Assembly (NCBI RefSeq): GCF_002835935.1
Contig: NZ_PJCF01000004.1
Location: forward strand, 248,001-312,000
DNA from: Paraglaciecola sp. MB-3u-78
GTDB lineage: Bacteria > Pseudomonadota > Gammaproteobacteria > Enterobacterales > Alteromonadaceae
Direction: 5' to 3'
DNA: 64,000 nt
The stretch's first letter is position 1, and every line of letters starts with the position of its first letter. The notes beneath the pieces were generated by a model, which saw only the letters and a program-made list of their open reading frames with translations, was not told the origin of the DNA and did not search any database. Shown here piece by piece: positions 16,897 to 27,100 of the stretch. Position numbers and translations under genes: made by a program.

Positions 16897-19365
16897 ATGT
16901 TTTTCAATAAAAATACGATTTTTAGTACTATTTCACATCCAACTCTCACATCACTTAAAACAATTAGTCTGTTTGTTTTTGTACTTTTTAGTGCATTAAT
17001 TCAAGCTGCAGAGTACCAAAGCCATAGACTTGAAGGTAATAAACTGGTGGTGTTAACCGATGCAGGGAAAGTGTCACTCACCGCCCATTCTGCCAATGCC
17101 TTTGAGGTTTTTTATCAACCCGGACATACCAAACAATTACCTTCTTTTGCACTTATGGATAGTCAATACTCAGTCGAATTAAATTTCAAAAATACCCTCA
17201 GCACCTTGCAAGTAAGTACTGGAAAACTGACAGCCATTATCAATAAATCACCTCTAAAAATAAGTTATTACCAAGATGAAAAACTACTTGTCGAAGAAGA
17301 AGTGGGTCTGTTCTTACAAGATACGCAACGGGGTTTTCGCTTTAAGCTGCAACCGGATGAAAAATTAATTGGCGGGGGCCAAAGAGTGCTGGGTATGGAT
17401 AGGCGAGGGCACCGGTTCCCTTTATACAATAAGGCTGACTACGGTTACAGCACAGAATCAAACCAAATGTACTTTGGTTTATCTGCGGTTATGTCAAATC
17501 GCCATTACGCATTGATTTTTGATAATTCAGCCAGCGGTTATATGGACTTAGGCCATACTGAATCAGACATCATGCAATTTGAGGCCGTTGGGGGGCGAAC
17601 CGCTTATGTGGTCGTGGCAGGCCTTGATTATCCGACTGTGATTAATCATTTTGTTGAGGTCACAGGTAAACAACCGCTCCCACCTCGTTGGGCACTTGGT
17701 AATTTTGCCTCTCGGTTTGGTTATAAAACCGAACAGCAAACACGGGATACAGTTAATGGCTTTATTGATCAGGATTTCCCACTCGATGCCGTGGTATTGG
17801 ATTTATATTGGTTTGGTAATGACATAAAAGGCTTTATGGGTAACTTAGACTGGGATAAAGAAACCTTTCCTACACCACAAAAAATGATGGCTGACTTTAA
17901 AGCCAAAGGTGTTAAAACAATATTGATCACTGAGCCTTTTATTTTATCCAGCTCAGACAAATGGCAAGAAGCAGTTGATAAACAAGTGTTAGCCAAAAAT
18001 CATGCTGGCGATCCCCGGCGTTTTGATTTCTATTTCGGAAATACTGGGCTTATCGATGTATTTGATAATCAAGCCAGTGACTGGTTTAAAGAGATTTACA
18101 CTGACTTATTCAAACAAGGTGCGGCTGGCTGGTGGGGCGACTTAGGAGAGCCAGAAGTACATCCTGATGACAGTATTCATAACTTCGATGGCATACAAGT
18201 GACGGGTGACGAAATTCATAATGCCTATGGGCATATGTGGGCCAAACGGGTATACGAAAATCAACTGGCTATTGCGCCCAATCAACGCCCGTTTATCATG
18301 ATGCGCTCAGGTTTTGTTGGCTCCCAGCGTTATGGCATGATCCCATGGACAGGAGATGTCAGCCGTTCTTGGGGGGGCTTAAAACCGCAAGTTGAACTGT
18401 CATTACAAATGGGCTTGTTAGGATTAGGTTATACCCATTCAGATTTGGGTGGTTTTGCTGGTGGCGAAGCGTTCGATCAAGAGCTGTATATTCGCTGGTT
18501 ACAATACGGTGTGTTTCAGCCGGTATTTAGGCCTCACGCCCAAGATAATATTGCCCCAGAGCCTATTTTTCATGATAAACAAACAAAAGATATTTTGCGA
18601 AAATACGTAAAACTGCGCTATGCCATGTTGCCCTATAATTATTCATTAGCTTACGAAAATAGCCTAACGGGTATGCCACTAATGCGTCCGGTGTTTTTTG
18701 AAGATTCATCAAATGATGATTTGATTGACATCAAAGACAGCTATTTTTGGGGGGATGCGTTTTTAGTCAAGCCTATCACCGAACCCAATCTCACAGCAGT
18801 AACCATGGATTTACCTAAGGGAGTTTGGTTTGATTATTGGACAGATAAAAAATATCAAGGTAATCAGTCAGTGCAATTAGCGACTCAGCTAGATAGATTG
18901 CCTGTGATGGTACGTGGTGGTTCGTTTATCCCTATGGTCGAGTCGGTGCAATCCACAGACAACTACACCACACAAACATTGTACTTACATTATTATGCTG
19001 ACTCGTCGATTAAGTCCGCATCTGGCATTATGTATGATGATGATGGGGTAGATCCTAATGCCATAAAAAATAAAGCATTTGAAAAGCTGACTTTTAATGG
19101 ACAGCAAAAAGAAAACCAACTCAATTTTAGCCTAAAGCGCCAAGGTCACTATCCAACAATGCCAGCAATTCGGGCATTAACCTTGTTAGTTCACAACTGG
19201 CCGAAGGCCGCTAAGATTATATCAATCAATCATAAAACTATCGATCTCGTTGAAGATAAACAAACATTTGCAAATGTTAGTCAGGCAGGATTCTGGGACC
19301 AAGAGAGCAGGGTTTTACAGGTTAAATTTAATTGGTCTGAAGATGCAGAATTAGAAATAAAATAG
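16897..19365 (+). CDS. GH31 alpha-glucosidase, exported
   Basis: An 822-residue glycoside hydrolase family 31 enzyme with an N-terminal signal peptide (hydrophobic 20-37, ending IQAAEYQ). The beta-sandwich N domain precedes the catalytic barrel: DAVVLDLYWFGND, nucleophile WWGDLGEPE (Asp about 416) and acid/base PWTGDVSRSW (Asp about 486). A proximal and distal C-terminal beta domain and a DUF5110-like tail follow. It should release glucose from maltooligosaccharides made by the neighbouring GH13 enzyme. The gene is 43 bases after the esterase and ends in a strong hairpin terminator, closing the operon. Confidence 0.93.
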   Translation: MFFNKNTIFSTISHPTLTSLKTISLFVFVLFSALIQAAEYQSHRLEGNKLVVLTDAGKVSLTAHSANAFEVFYQPGHTKQLPSFALMDSQYSVELNFKNTLSTLQVSTGKLTAIINKSPLKISYYQDEKLLVEEEVGLFLQDTQRGFRFKLQPDEKLIGGGQRVLGMDRRGHRFPLYNKADYGYSTESNQMYFGLSAVMSNRHYALIFDNSASGYMDLGHTESDIMQFEAVGGRTAYVVVAGLDYPTVINHFVEVTGKQPLPPRWALGNFASRFGYKTEQQTRDTVNGFIDQDFPLDAVVLDLYWFGNDIKGFMGNLDWDKETFPTPQKMMADFKAKGVKTILITEPFILSSSDKWQEAVDKQVLAKNHAGDPRRFDFYFGNTGLIDVFDNQASDWFKEIYTDLFKQGAAGWWGDLGEPEVHPDDSIHNFDGIQVTGDEIHNAYGHMWAKRVYENQLAIAPNQRPFIMMRSGFVGSQRYGMIPWTGDVSRSWGGLKPQVELSLQMGLLGLGYTHSDLGGFAGGEAFDQELYIRWLQYGVFQPVFRPHAQDNIAPEPIFHDKQTKDILRKYVKLRYAMLPYNYSLAYENSLTGMPLMRPVFFEDSSNDDLIDIKDSYFWGDAFLVKPITEPNLTAVTMDLPKGVWFDYWTDKKYQGNQSVQLATQLDRLPVMVRGGSFIPMVESVQSTDNYTTQTLYLHYYADSSIKSASGIMYDDDGVDPNAIKNKAFEKLTFNGQQKENQLNFSLKRQGHYPTMPAIRALTLLVHNWPKAAKIISINHKTIDLVEDKQTFANVSQAGFWDQESRVLQVKFNWSEDAELEIK

Positions 19366-19405
19366 GCGCAGTTCATTGCTAATAATATGCATGCGCCTAT
19401 TTTTT
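19361..19405 (+). terminator. Rho-independent terminator after the GH31 gene
   Basis: A 10-base stem AATAGGCGCA (19361-19370) pairs with TGCGCCTATT (19392-19401), followed by a T run. The left arm overlaps the GH31 stop codon. Confidence 0.8.
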
Positions 19406-19410
19406 GAATG

Positions 19411-19441
19411 CTCAAGACTAAGGATTATCCTTAGTCTTGAG
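19411..19441. repeat. Perfect 15-base inverted repeat at the mscS 3' end
   Basis: CTCAAGACTAAGGAT, one base, then its exact reverse complement. It begins inside the last codons and stop of the MscS-like gene. There is no good T run on the reverse strand, so it may protect the mRNA end or act with the adjacent terminator rather than terminate by itself. Confidence 0.75.
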
Positions 19442-20270
19442 CTCTTTCTTGGATCATATGTATATCCCGTTGCGGGAATGGAATAGTTAAACCCGCTTCT
19501 TCAACCGCAGCCTTAAGTGCTGGACGTATATCAAAGAATAAACCCCAATAGTCATCAGTTTTTGCGAAAGCTCTGACTAAAAAGTCAACCGAGCTGGTGC
19601 CTAAATCAACTACAGCGACTACATTGCCTTCGTCTTGTAATACTCTTGGATCCGCTTTTAATACCGCCTCCATTGCTGCTTTGCCTTTGGCAATATCATC
19701 TGAGTAAGAAATACCAATGGATATCTCAACCGCTCTAACATCACTTGCGGTGTAATTGATGATGTTGCCGTTTGCTAATGGGCCATTAGGCACAATAATG
19801 ATGCGTTTGTCGAAGGTCATAAAGGTAGTCACGAAAATACCAATATCCGTTACTACGCCTTCTAAACCTTGTGCTCCTACGTAGTCACCTACTTTGAATG
19901 GGCGGAATATTAACACCATCACACCCCCAGCAAAATTAGACAGACTGCCCTGCAGTGCAAGACCAACAGCCAAACCTGCGGCACCTAAAATAGCGATAAA
20001 CGAGGTAGTTTGAATACCGATCATCGATGCGACGCTGATCACCAATAATACTTTTAGTATCACTTCAAAAATATTGGTTAGAAATTTTGCTAAGGTTTCG
20101 TCTGGTAAACCTTTAACTGCGCTACGTCTAACTCCATTACTCAATTTACCTATTACCCACAAGCCAACTACCAGTACGACTATCGCGAGTATAAATTGAG
20201 TACCGTATTCTGTTCCTAGGGTGATGGCTTTGTCATAGAATGTTTGTAATTGTGTTTCAACGGAGTCCAT
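19431..20270 (-). CDS. Small-conductance mechanosensitive channel (MscS family)
   Basis: A 279-residue MscS-like channel, close to the 286 residues of E. coli MscS. Three N-terminal hydrophobic helices are followed by the pore-lining TM3 segment AAGLAVGLALQGSLSNFAGG (glycine/alanine packed) and the beta domain signature FKVGDYVGAQGLEGVVTDIGIF. The C-terminal alpha/beta vestibule is present (IPFPQRDIH). It should release solutes on hypo-osmotic shock. It stands alone, convergent with the GH31 operon. Confidence 0.93.
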   Translation of the reverse strand: MDSVETQLQTFYDKAITLGTEYGTQFILAIVVLVVGLWVIGKLSNGVRRSAVKGLPDETLAKFLTNIFEVILKVLLVISVASMIGIQTTSFIAILGAAGLAVGLALQGSLSNFAGGVMVLIFRPFKVGDYVGAQGLEGVVTDIGIFVTTFMTFDKRIIIVPNGPLANGNIINYTASDVRAVEISIGISYSDDIAKGKAAMEAVLKADPRVLQDEGNVVAVVDLGTSSVDFLVRAFAKTDDYWGLFFDIRPALKAAVEEAGLTIPFPQRDIHMIQERAQD

Positions 20271-20402
20271 AGTATTTCCTTAAAGGGGGGATTCATGAGT
20301 CTAAACTATGGGTCGAAAATTGGTTTTGGACAATTTTTTTGTATGTTTTTTTTATGTAGATAGGTATTAGGAGAAAATTCTGTTTAATGATGAGTTGTAA
20401 AA

Positions 20403-20426
20403 GGGCCTGCAATAAGTAGCAAGCCC
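20403..20426 (-). terminator. Probable terminator of the DUF2780 gene
   Basis: On the reverse strand GGGCTTGC, an 8-base loop and GCAGGCCC form a stem with one mismatch, followed by TTTTAC. It lies 10 bases after the gene's stop. Confidence 0.55.
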
Positions 20427-20435
20427 ATTTACATA

Positions 20436-20969
20436 TTATAGGGATAACGTGTTTAAGCCTTTCATTAATTGTTCTTTGATTTTTTGACCTTCATCAGTGT
20501 CTAAATAAGTTTTGGCACTATTAACAACTTGCATGATCATTTCTGAACTTAACCCTAATGCTTCGAACTGTTTTTTTAACTCGTTGACTGCTTTTAACGA
20601 AGCATTGTAATTGGCTGCTTTGTCCATCAATCCGCCTAATCCACCTTCAGACGACATACCGCTGATATCTGGCACTGCACCCATTAATGAATCGAGGCCA
20701 GGAAGTGAATCACTTAAACCGCTGAATTGTTCAGCAGAGATGTTTTCTTTAGCATAGTTAAACACTGATGCTAAGCTACCTTTTGCTTGAGATTCATCAA
20801 TGCCGACAGATTCGCTGACTGAGCTAATCATATCAGTTACGTTTGGCATGGCAGGTGTTTCTGCTTCCATACCAAACATACCCTTAATAGAATCGAGCCA
20901 ACCTTCGGCGTGACTTGCTGGTGAAAAGGCAAGGGCGGATACAACAATAAGTAAATAAGAGACTTTCAT
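20436..20969 (-). CDS. DUF2780 (VcgC/VcgE-like) exported protein
   Basis: A 177-residue protein with a cleavable signal peptide (MKVSYLLIVVSALAFSPASHA, predicted cut after Ala-21 or so). The mature part is helical and rich in Gly, Met and Ser, with repeats of short amphipathic helices. It fits the gammaproteobacterial family DUF2780, whose Vibrio members are called VcgC/VcgE. No enzymatic motif is visible and the family has no established function. It is a single gene with its own weak terminator. Confidence 0.75.
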   Translation of the reverse strand: MKVSYLLIVVSALAFSPASHAEGWLDSIKGMFGMEAETPAMPNVTDMISSVSESVGIDESQAKGSLASVFNYAKENISAEQFSGLSDSLPGLDSLMGAVPDISGMSSEGGLGGLMDKAANYNASLKAVNELKKQFEALGLSSEMIMQVVNSAKTYLDTDEGQKIKEQLMKGLNTLSL

Positions 20970-21077
20970 AATTAATCTTCAACCTAGTAAGTGAATAATT
21001 ACTGTAATAATAAACCCAAATCCGAGATCACGTTAATAGATTTTAAAACAAAGCCAGTACCCTAGTATTTCTATTTG

Positions 21078-21512
21078 TTAAATGATCATCACTTTATCGC
21101 CGACCTTTATCCTTCCATCAGAAATGACGCGACAACAAACACCACCGCGCCAATCAGGTGTAAGTGCTTGGGTTAGCCCTTGATGTTGCGCGTCCATTTT
21201 TGGGCAAGGGTCGGTCTCACCGGTAACATACAAAATACATTGACCAATCTTGATTTGTTGACCTACCATACTTGCATCAAAACTCACGCCGTCAACCAGT
21301 AAATTAGCTCGCCTGACTGTCCATGGAAGTGTGGTACCCACTTCATCACAAGCAAGTTGCCACTGTTCAAAACTCATGACTGTCACCTGACGTTTGCCGG
21401 GCTTACCTCTAAAGTCACCCTCTACACCTGCTACTTTGCTTACCATAGCCTCTAATTTAGTTTGCATCGGGGCTCTAGATTTTGGGCGAAATGCGATATC
21501 CAATAACTGCAT
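21078..21512 (-). CDS. MOSC-domain protein
   Basis: A 144-residue stand-alone MOSC domain, the beta-barrel found at the C-terminus of molybdenum-cofactor sulfurases. Visible family elements are RPKSRAPM near the start, VEGDFRGKPGKRQVTVMS, the conserved single cysteine in TGETDPCPKMD, and WRGGVCCRV near the end. It may bind a sulfur donor or a molybdenum-cofactor-like ligand. It lies 12 bases after the MATE pump gene on the same strand and is probably cotranscribed; a functional link is not evident. Confidence 0.85.
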   Translation of the reverse strand: MQLLDIAFRPKSRAPMQTKLEAMVSKVAGVEGDFRGKPGKRQVTVMSFEQWQLACDEVGTTLPWTVRRANLLVDGVSFDASMVGQQIKIGQCILYVTGETDPCPKMDAQHQGLTQALTPDWRGGVCCRVISDGRIKVGDKVMII

Positions 21513-21524
21513 ATTGATCCCTAT

Positions 21525-22880
21525 TTAAGGGTTAATGGAGTGGAATGGTTTGTTTTGAATATACTTGAGTCGTAACCCTAAAGTTACAGCCGCTGTACTT
21601 AAACCACATATAAAGCCTATCCAAAAACCTGCCGCAGCCATTTGCGGCACTATCCAATCAGTTAGCCCCAACACACATCCTATTGTCATACCGACTACCC
21701 AATAGGATATAAAGCTTAAATAGAACATCGCTGTTGTGTCTTTGTAACCGCGCAGCGCAGTACCTGAGATGACTTGAATTGCGTCTGAAAATTGAAACAT
21801 AGCAGCCAACAATAAAAGGCCTGAGGCCAACTCAATCACAGGTGGGTCAATACTGTATAACTTAGCAATAAACTCACGGCCAATAACAGTTAAGCAGGCA
21901 GTGAATACGGCAATGCTGATACCCAACAAGAAAGCACACTTTGTGGCGACTTTTGCTTGTTCAGGATCTTGCTCACCAAGTAAATGCCCAATACGAATGC
22001 TGGTTGCCATACCAATACTTAGGGGGATCATAAACATCAGTGCAGAAAAGTTTAGTGCCACTTGATGAGATGCCACCGCAATTGCACCAAAAGGCGCCAG
22101 TAAAATGGCCACTGCCGCAAACAAGGTGACTTCAAATAGTATGGTCATAGCGATAGGCAAACCCAATTTCAAACATTCCAGCATATCTTGATAATGTGGG
22201 CGGTACAATTTGGTATATAAGTCATACCTAGCCAGTTTTTTGGATTTGAGTGTATATAACCAGGTAGCAATAAACATGGCCACAAACACTAGTGCTGTTG
22301 CCACACCACAACCCGCGCCGCCCATTTCAGGCAATCCAAATTTACCGTAAATAAGCACATAGTTAGCAGGAATGTTCACCAATAGACCGATACCCATAAT
22401 GAGCATGCTAGGTTTAGTAATCGATAACCCTTCGCAGAAATTTCTGAGTACTTGATACAAAGCAAAGGCAGGCATCGAATACAAAATATAATGAATGTAG
22501 TCGATGGTAATTCGCCGTAAATCCTCATCCATTTGAATGTATTGCATCAAAGGTTCAAATACAAAACCAAATAACACGGCAAGAATAGAAAAAGCCAAGG
22601 CTAGCCAAATCATTTGATGGGTATAGTTAGCGACTTTATCAATCTGTTTTGAGCCATTAAAACGCGAAATAATAGCCGGCAGTGCAAGGGTGATCCCTTG
22701 AAGAAACACTATAATTGGCAGGGTAAAACCAAACCCTATGGCCACAGCCGCCATATCGGTAGCTGAATAACGACCCGCCATAATAGTATCTGACACCCCC
22801 ATCAAGGTTTGGGTGATTTGCGCAACCAGTAAAGGCCACGCTAGATGACAAATTGTTTTTAATTCTTTCTTAAATGCCAC
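21525..22880 (-). CDS. norM: MATE-family multidrug efflux pump (NorM-like)
   Basis: A 451-residue inner-membrane antiporter with about 12 predicted helices. The two MatE half-domains are visible: LLVAQITQTLMGVSDTIMAG at residues 17-36 in the first and the related GLPIAMTILFEVTLFAAVAI in the second. Typical NorM elements such as NIPANYVLIYGKFGLPEMGG are present. It would export cationic drugs using Na+ or H+. The MOSC gene follows closely. A short stretch of IS110 remnant lies upstream, but the gene itself is intact. Confidence 0.92.
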   Translation of the reverse strand: MAFKKELKTICHLAWPLLVAQITQTLMGVSDTIMAGRYSATDMAAVAIGFGFTLPIIVFLQGITLALPAIISRFNGSKQIDKVANYTHQMIWLALAFSILAVLFGFVFEPLMQYIQMDEDLRRITIDYIHYILYSMPAFALYQVLRNFCEGLSITKPSMLIMGIGLLVNIPANYVLIYGKFGLPEMGGAGCGVATALVFVAMFIATWLYTLKSKKLARYDLYTKLYRPHYQDMLECLKLGLPIAMTILFEVTLFAAVAILLAPFGAIAVASHQVALNFSALMFMIPLSIGMATSIRIGHLLGEQDPEQAKVATKCAFLLGISIAVFTACLTVIGREFIAKLYSIDPPVIELASGLLLLAAMFQFSDAIQVISGTALRGYKDTTAMFYLSFISYWVVGMTIGCVLGLTDWIVPQMAAAGFWIGFICGLSTAAVTLGLRLKYIQNKPFHSINP

Positions 22881-23009
22881 AAATTATGCTTCTTATTGTT
22901 GTTGAAAATTAAAACTAAAAGATTTTTTTACCACAGAGATGTATGGACCCCCTCCCCCTAGGGGGATAGCGTAATAAGTAAGCAAACTTTTACCAACAGG
23001 AGCCCATAC

Positions 23010-23492
23010 ATTGCCAATTTTAATGTGTTAGCGATAGATTTAGCAAAGAATGTTTTTCAAGTATGTAAAACCAGGTATAGAGGCAAGGTTATTTACAACA
23101 AATCCTTCACTAGAAAAAAATTGAAAGAATTACTGATTAAAAAGCCCATGTCCTTGGTTGCGATGGAAGCATGTAGTGGTACGCATTACTGAGCACGTTA
23201 TGCGATTGAGCACGGTCACAAAGTAAAAAGCATGTCAGCCAGGCGAGTCAAAGCATTTAGACAAGGTCAAAAAACAGATGCAAACGATGCGGCAGCGATT
23301 GCCATCGCGGCATTACAACCGCAAGTTAAACCAACACGACTGCTGAGTATAGAAAATCAATGCCAACAAGGGCTAGTACGCATTCGGGAATTGTTAGTGA
23401 CGCAGAAAGTGGCGACAGCGAAACAAATTCGAGATTTACTTTTAGATTTTGGTTTTCCTATTCCAAAAGGTGACAGACCAGCGTTAGCCTAA
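23010..23492 (+). pseudogene. Truncated IS110-family transposase with an internal stop
   Basis: One frame from about 23010 reads ANFNVLAIDLAKNVFQVCKT, then LVAMEACSGTHY, a TGA at 23190-23192 where family members have Trp, then SARRVKAFRQGQKTDANDAA. This is the N-terminal DEDD RuvC-like catalytic half of an IS110-family transposase, with the acidic residues in IDLAK, MEAC and KTDANDA. The serine-containing C-terminal half is missing; the frame ends after GFPIPKGDRPALA. It directly abuts a corA fragment, so an insertion followed by deletion is likely. Confidence 0.85.
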
Positions 23493-23494
23493 AG

Positions 23495-23710
23495 TTGAAT
23501 GACGTCATGAAGGTACTGACAATCATTGCGACTATTTTTATTCCACCTACCTTCATTGTTGGTGTTTATGGAATGAATTTTAATCCACAAGTAAGTTATC
23601 TAAGCATGCCAGAACTTGAGTGGCAATATGGCTACATCTCAGTATGGATGATTATTGTACTGATGATCACTGGAATGCTGATATTTTTCAAAAAGCATAA
23701 GTGGATTTAA
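23495..23710 (+). pseudogene. corA: 3' fragment of corA (magnesium/cobalt transporter)
   Basis: About 71 codons beginning LNDVMKVLTIIATIFIPPTF and containing the CorA signature YGMNF, then the second membrane helix and the basic C-terminus FKKHKWI. This is the membrane part of a CorA subunit. The cytoplasmic N-terminal domain (about 250 residues) is absent; the sequence instead joins IS110 remnant DNA three bases upstream. Although the frame could start at TTG 23495, a functional transporter is unlikely. Confidence 0.85.
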
Positions 23711-24040
23711 ATCCTACACTGCTGACATTCTTTTATTAGGATGTTAGCTAATGATTTTGTAAATAATATCCAATGTCCGAATTCTTAAGACAAAATTAAC
23801 CAATAATTGCTCGATTATCCCCACTTTCCTCTATTTCAGATCTTGTCCTCGATTATTATGTTTTGCGAATGTTTCAATCAGAAGCAACTGAACCTTAATT
23901 AATTTGATTGAATATTCGCGGATCCTCAGGCTTTAAACTTATAAACCTGAGTTCAATTTATTGACTCGGGTTTATGAAATAGTGGACTCTATTCAACCGA
24001 TATTTTTATCTTTTGTTAATGGCATCTGGAAAAGTAAAGC
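23711..24040. other. Gap without genes
   Basis: AT-rich DNA between the corA fragment and the terminator of the giant lipoprotein gene. A weak inverted element with CTCAGGCTTTAAAC / GTTTAAACCTGAG-type pairing is visible at about 23925-23955 and could be the old corA terminator. Nothing else is recognisable. Confidence 0.4.
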
Positions 24041-24071
24041 AAAAAAATGTCGGTGTTAGCCGACATTTTTT
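24041..24071 (-). terminator. Terminator of the giant lipoprotein gene
   Basis: AAAAAAATGTCGG, a six-base loop and CCGACATTTTTT form a stem flanked by A and T runs, so it can work on either strand. It lies 40 bases after the stop of the 2771-residue gene. Confidence 0.85.
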
Positions 24072-24110
24072 AATGTTTCGAAGTATCCAACGTGAGAGCT
24101 GGAACTGCCT

Positions 24111-27100
24111 CTAATGTGTAATGATCAACTTCATGTCAATTTCACAACCCGCAGGATCATTACTCGCACTTGTGGTTGTTGCGCCTAGTTGTTTAATGTC
24201 GTAGGTTAGATATGATTGCGACGTAACTTCGGCATAACTAACAGAACGAGAAAATCGTTTCATACAACCCGATTGAAATTGGCTAACAACATTTGCACTG
24301 CCAATTGGACATGAAGTAAGGCTTTCAATATCGTCTACCCGCATTAACACTCCTGACAAATTGATATTCTCTCCTTCGTGGATTACAAATGTTTGCTGAC
24401 CATAAACCCCAGCATTTTGAGAAAGTTGGCGGTACAACATACGACCTTCACTAGATAAATCAAAATAACGATTACCATCTTCATCTGTTTTTACTACCGC
24501 AGGTTTAACAATTGAATCATTCGTTACACTAGTTTTGACTAAGCCGCGGATAATATGTCTCGAGGCTGCTAAATCAACCGCGACTGACATAAGATCTTTT
24601 GGAGTTAAAAGAACATTGTCAATATCTCTAATATTAGCACCTTCAATGTAATAACGACTATGTGCATCAGACTCAAGTCTATTTACTTGATTAGCTTTAA
24701 TTACGTCAAAAGACACTGCTTCCCTAAATATTTTCATTTCAGAGCCTTTCATGCTGCCATAATAGGATAATCCGGGCGCGTATTTTTTGTTTGGAGAAAT
24801 GATATTATCCATCTCAATTGATCGATTTAGTGAAATAAAACTAGTTTGATTAGGATCTCTTTCAATACCAACACATGAATAAGAGCCATTACCAAGAGTA
24901 TGCCTTAAGTTATCTAAAGGAACAGGTACCTTGCCGTTGAGAACAAGATTACCATTTGTATCAAATGAAGGCGTCTGCCACTGCATTAGTAAACGTGCAT
25001 CACCATGATGCTCAAAATATTCAATTTCAATAGTTTTCCAACCGGGTTGAGAAACTGTTAATTTAAATTCTTTATTTTGATTAGAATTTAGAGACCATTC
25101 ATCATTAACGCCCGGCCATTCGACCCCTTCACCACTTACTGTCATTCGAAACCCATCATCAGAATTAATGTGTATGAAATAATCAGCATCTTCAAAAAAT
25201 ACTTTTGGCAGCCAAGTAGCAGGATCATATGTAGGATTGCCATCGGTATCTAGTATGGGAGTAGTACCATCAGATTCAAACAGCTGATCACCAGTTTGAG
25301 GATCTAGTATGACATTCCCATCACTATCTAATTTAGTAAATGACTTTAACCCTTCACCTAAATAGATCTGGCCACTCCATTTAACTTTGAAATCGTTATC
25401 CGCTGCCGGAAGTCCACCCCGCCCCCAATTAACATAAGCACTTGCGTTATATCCGCGGTCACCAAAGTTTAGTGGTAGATAATCGTCACAAGTAGTTGCA
25501 TCAAATTCTGGAGATCCTTCACAATAGCTCACTTCCATAAGCAGCCCTCTGGTAAAGTCAGTCGAATCAGGAATCTCACCTGGTGGTAAAATAGTCTGGT
25601 TAACGAGTTGTTGATGACCTGATGCTAAGGGTCTTACTGTTCCTTCTGGGGTATAAGCAAATTCATCAGAACTGGAAAGGATACGATTTCCTTGCTCTGC
25701 TCCATCATTCCCCTCCCCATATAGCCACCACAAAATATTTGTAAGCTCTTCGCAATCTTCCTGAGGATTTAGAGCACATTCTCCCTCACCCATATACCCT
25801 AAATAAATGGACTCATAACTTACATGAACTAACGCATCTCTTTGTAAAGGATTAATTAAAGCGCTATCAATTTCACTTTTATCGTCAGTACCATCGCCAT
25901 CGGTATCAACTTTATTCGCATTGGTAATGTAACCATTGAAATTATTTGCTTCTTCATAATCTGTTAATCCATCTCCGTCTGAATCGGCTTTAGTAGGGTT
26001 TGTATAAATAATACCCCAGGGCTCTAACTCTCCGGTAAGTATTACGGTGTAACCGGTTATTACTTCAGCATGATCTGTTAAGCCATCCTCATCAGTATCT
26101 TGTAAAAGTGGATTAGTACCATACGCATCCGGATTTATTACCAAGTTAAACCCTGTAAAAAACGATTGAATATTTGCATAGTCAAAGACACTGAAGCTAT
26201 ATTCTTCGCTGCCATCAATAGAAGTATGAGTAATGGAGCGAAACTCTTGATAATCATCGATACCATCATTGTCGGTATCGGCGCTGTTTGGATCACTACC
26301 AATATCACGCTCTACATAATCTGGTAAACCGTCGAAATCAGAATCTGCTAATACTGAACTTGGACGAACTAATAAGCCTACTGTCGAATTATTGATAGAA
26401 ACTATCCAACCGCGAGCTTCGAGTGCATCTGACAAACCATCGAAATCACTGTCTCTGAAATTATCTCCATCGTTTTTAGTGGGATCGGCACCAATTGCCA
26501 CTTCAAAACCATCGGGTATAGCATCATTGTCGCTATCTCTTCGTAATGGGTCGGTAAATACTATACGACCATAGAGTTTTACATCTTTGCCTTCAGGAAT
26601 AGGTAACCAAGGCTCTACATATTTTGCATCAGTAATACCAATCGGTTGACCTGCCGAATTCCAAACAGCTGGCGCGTAAGGGGCTAATGTTGTGTTTTCT
26701 GCTTTATAAACCACCACATTAGTGCCATCTGCTGGATTCGTAGGATAAACAACAGGAATATCAACACTATTTAACTCTCGGTCAGGTCCAGCAGCGATAA
26801 ACCACTCAGATACCGTTTGATCGTTGCCTACTGGTTGTGTTTCCAAAATACCGTTTAAACCTGCGGTAATAATGATATCGCCTACTTTGGTCCTACTTCC
26901 ATAGGAAATACGTTGAATATCATCACCTTGTGCAACTGTATTCACTATCCCCCAAGTTTTAGTTGAGGATACACAACTATTTGCAATGGGATCATAACAC
27001 TCAGTTTCAGCAGTTTCGATAATAGCCATGCCAGCAGCAAAGCCAAACAATTCATCACCATCACTGACTCGATCATCATCGGTATCACTTGAAAGCGGAT

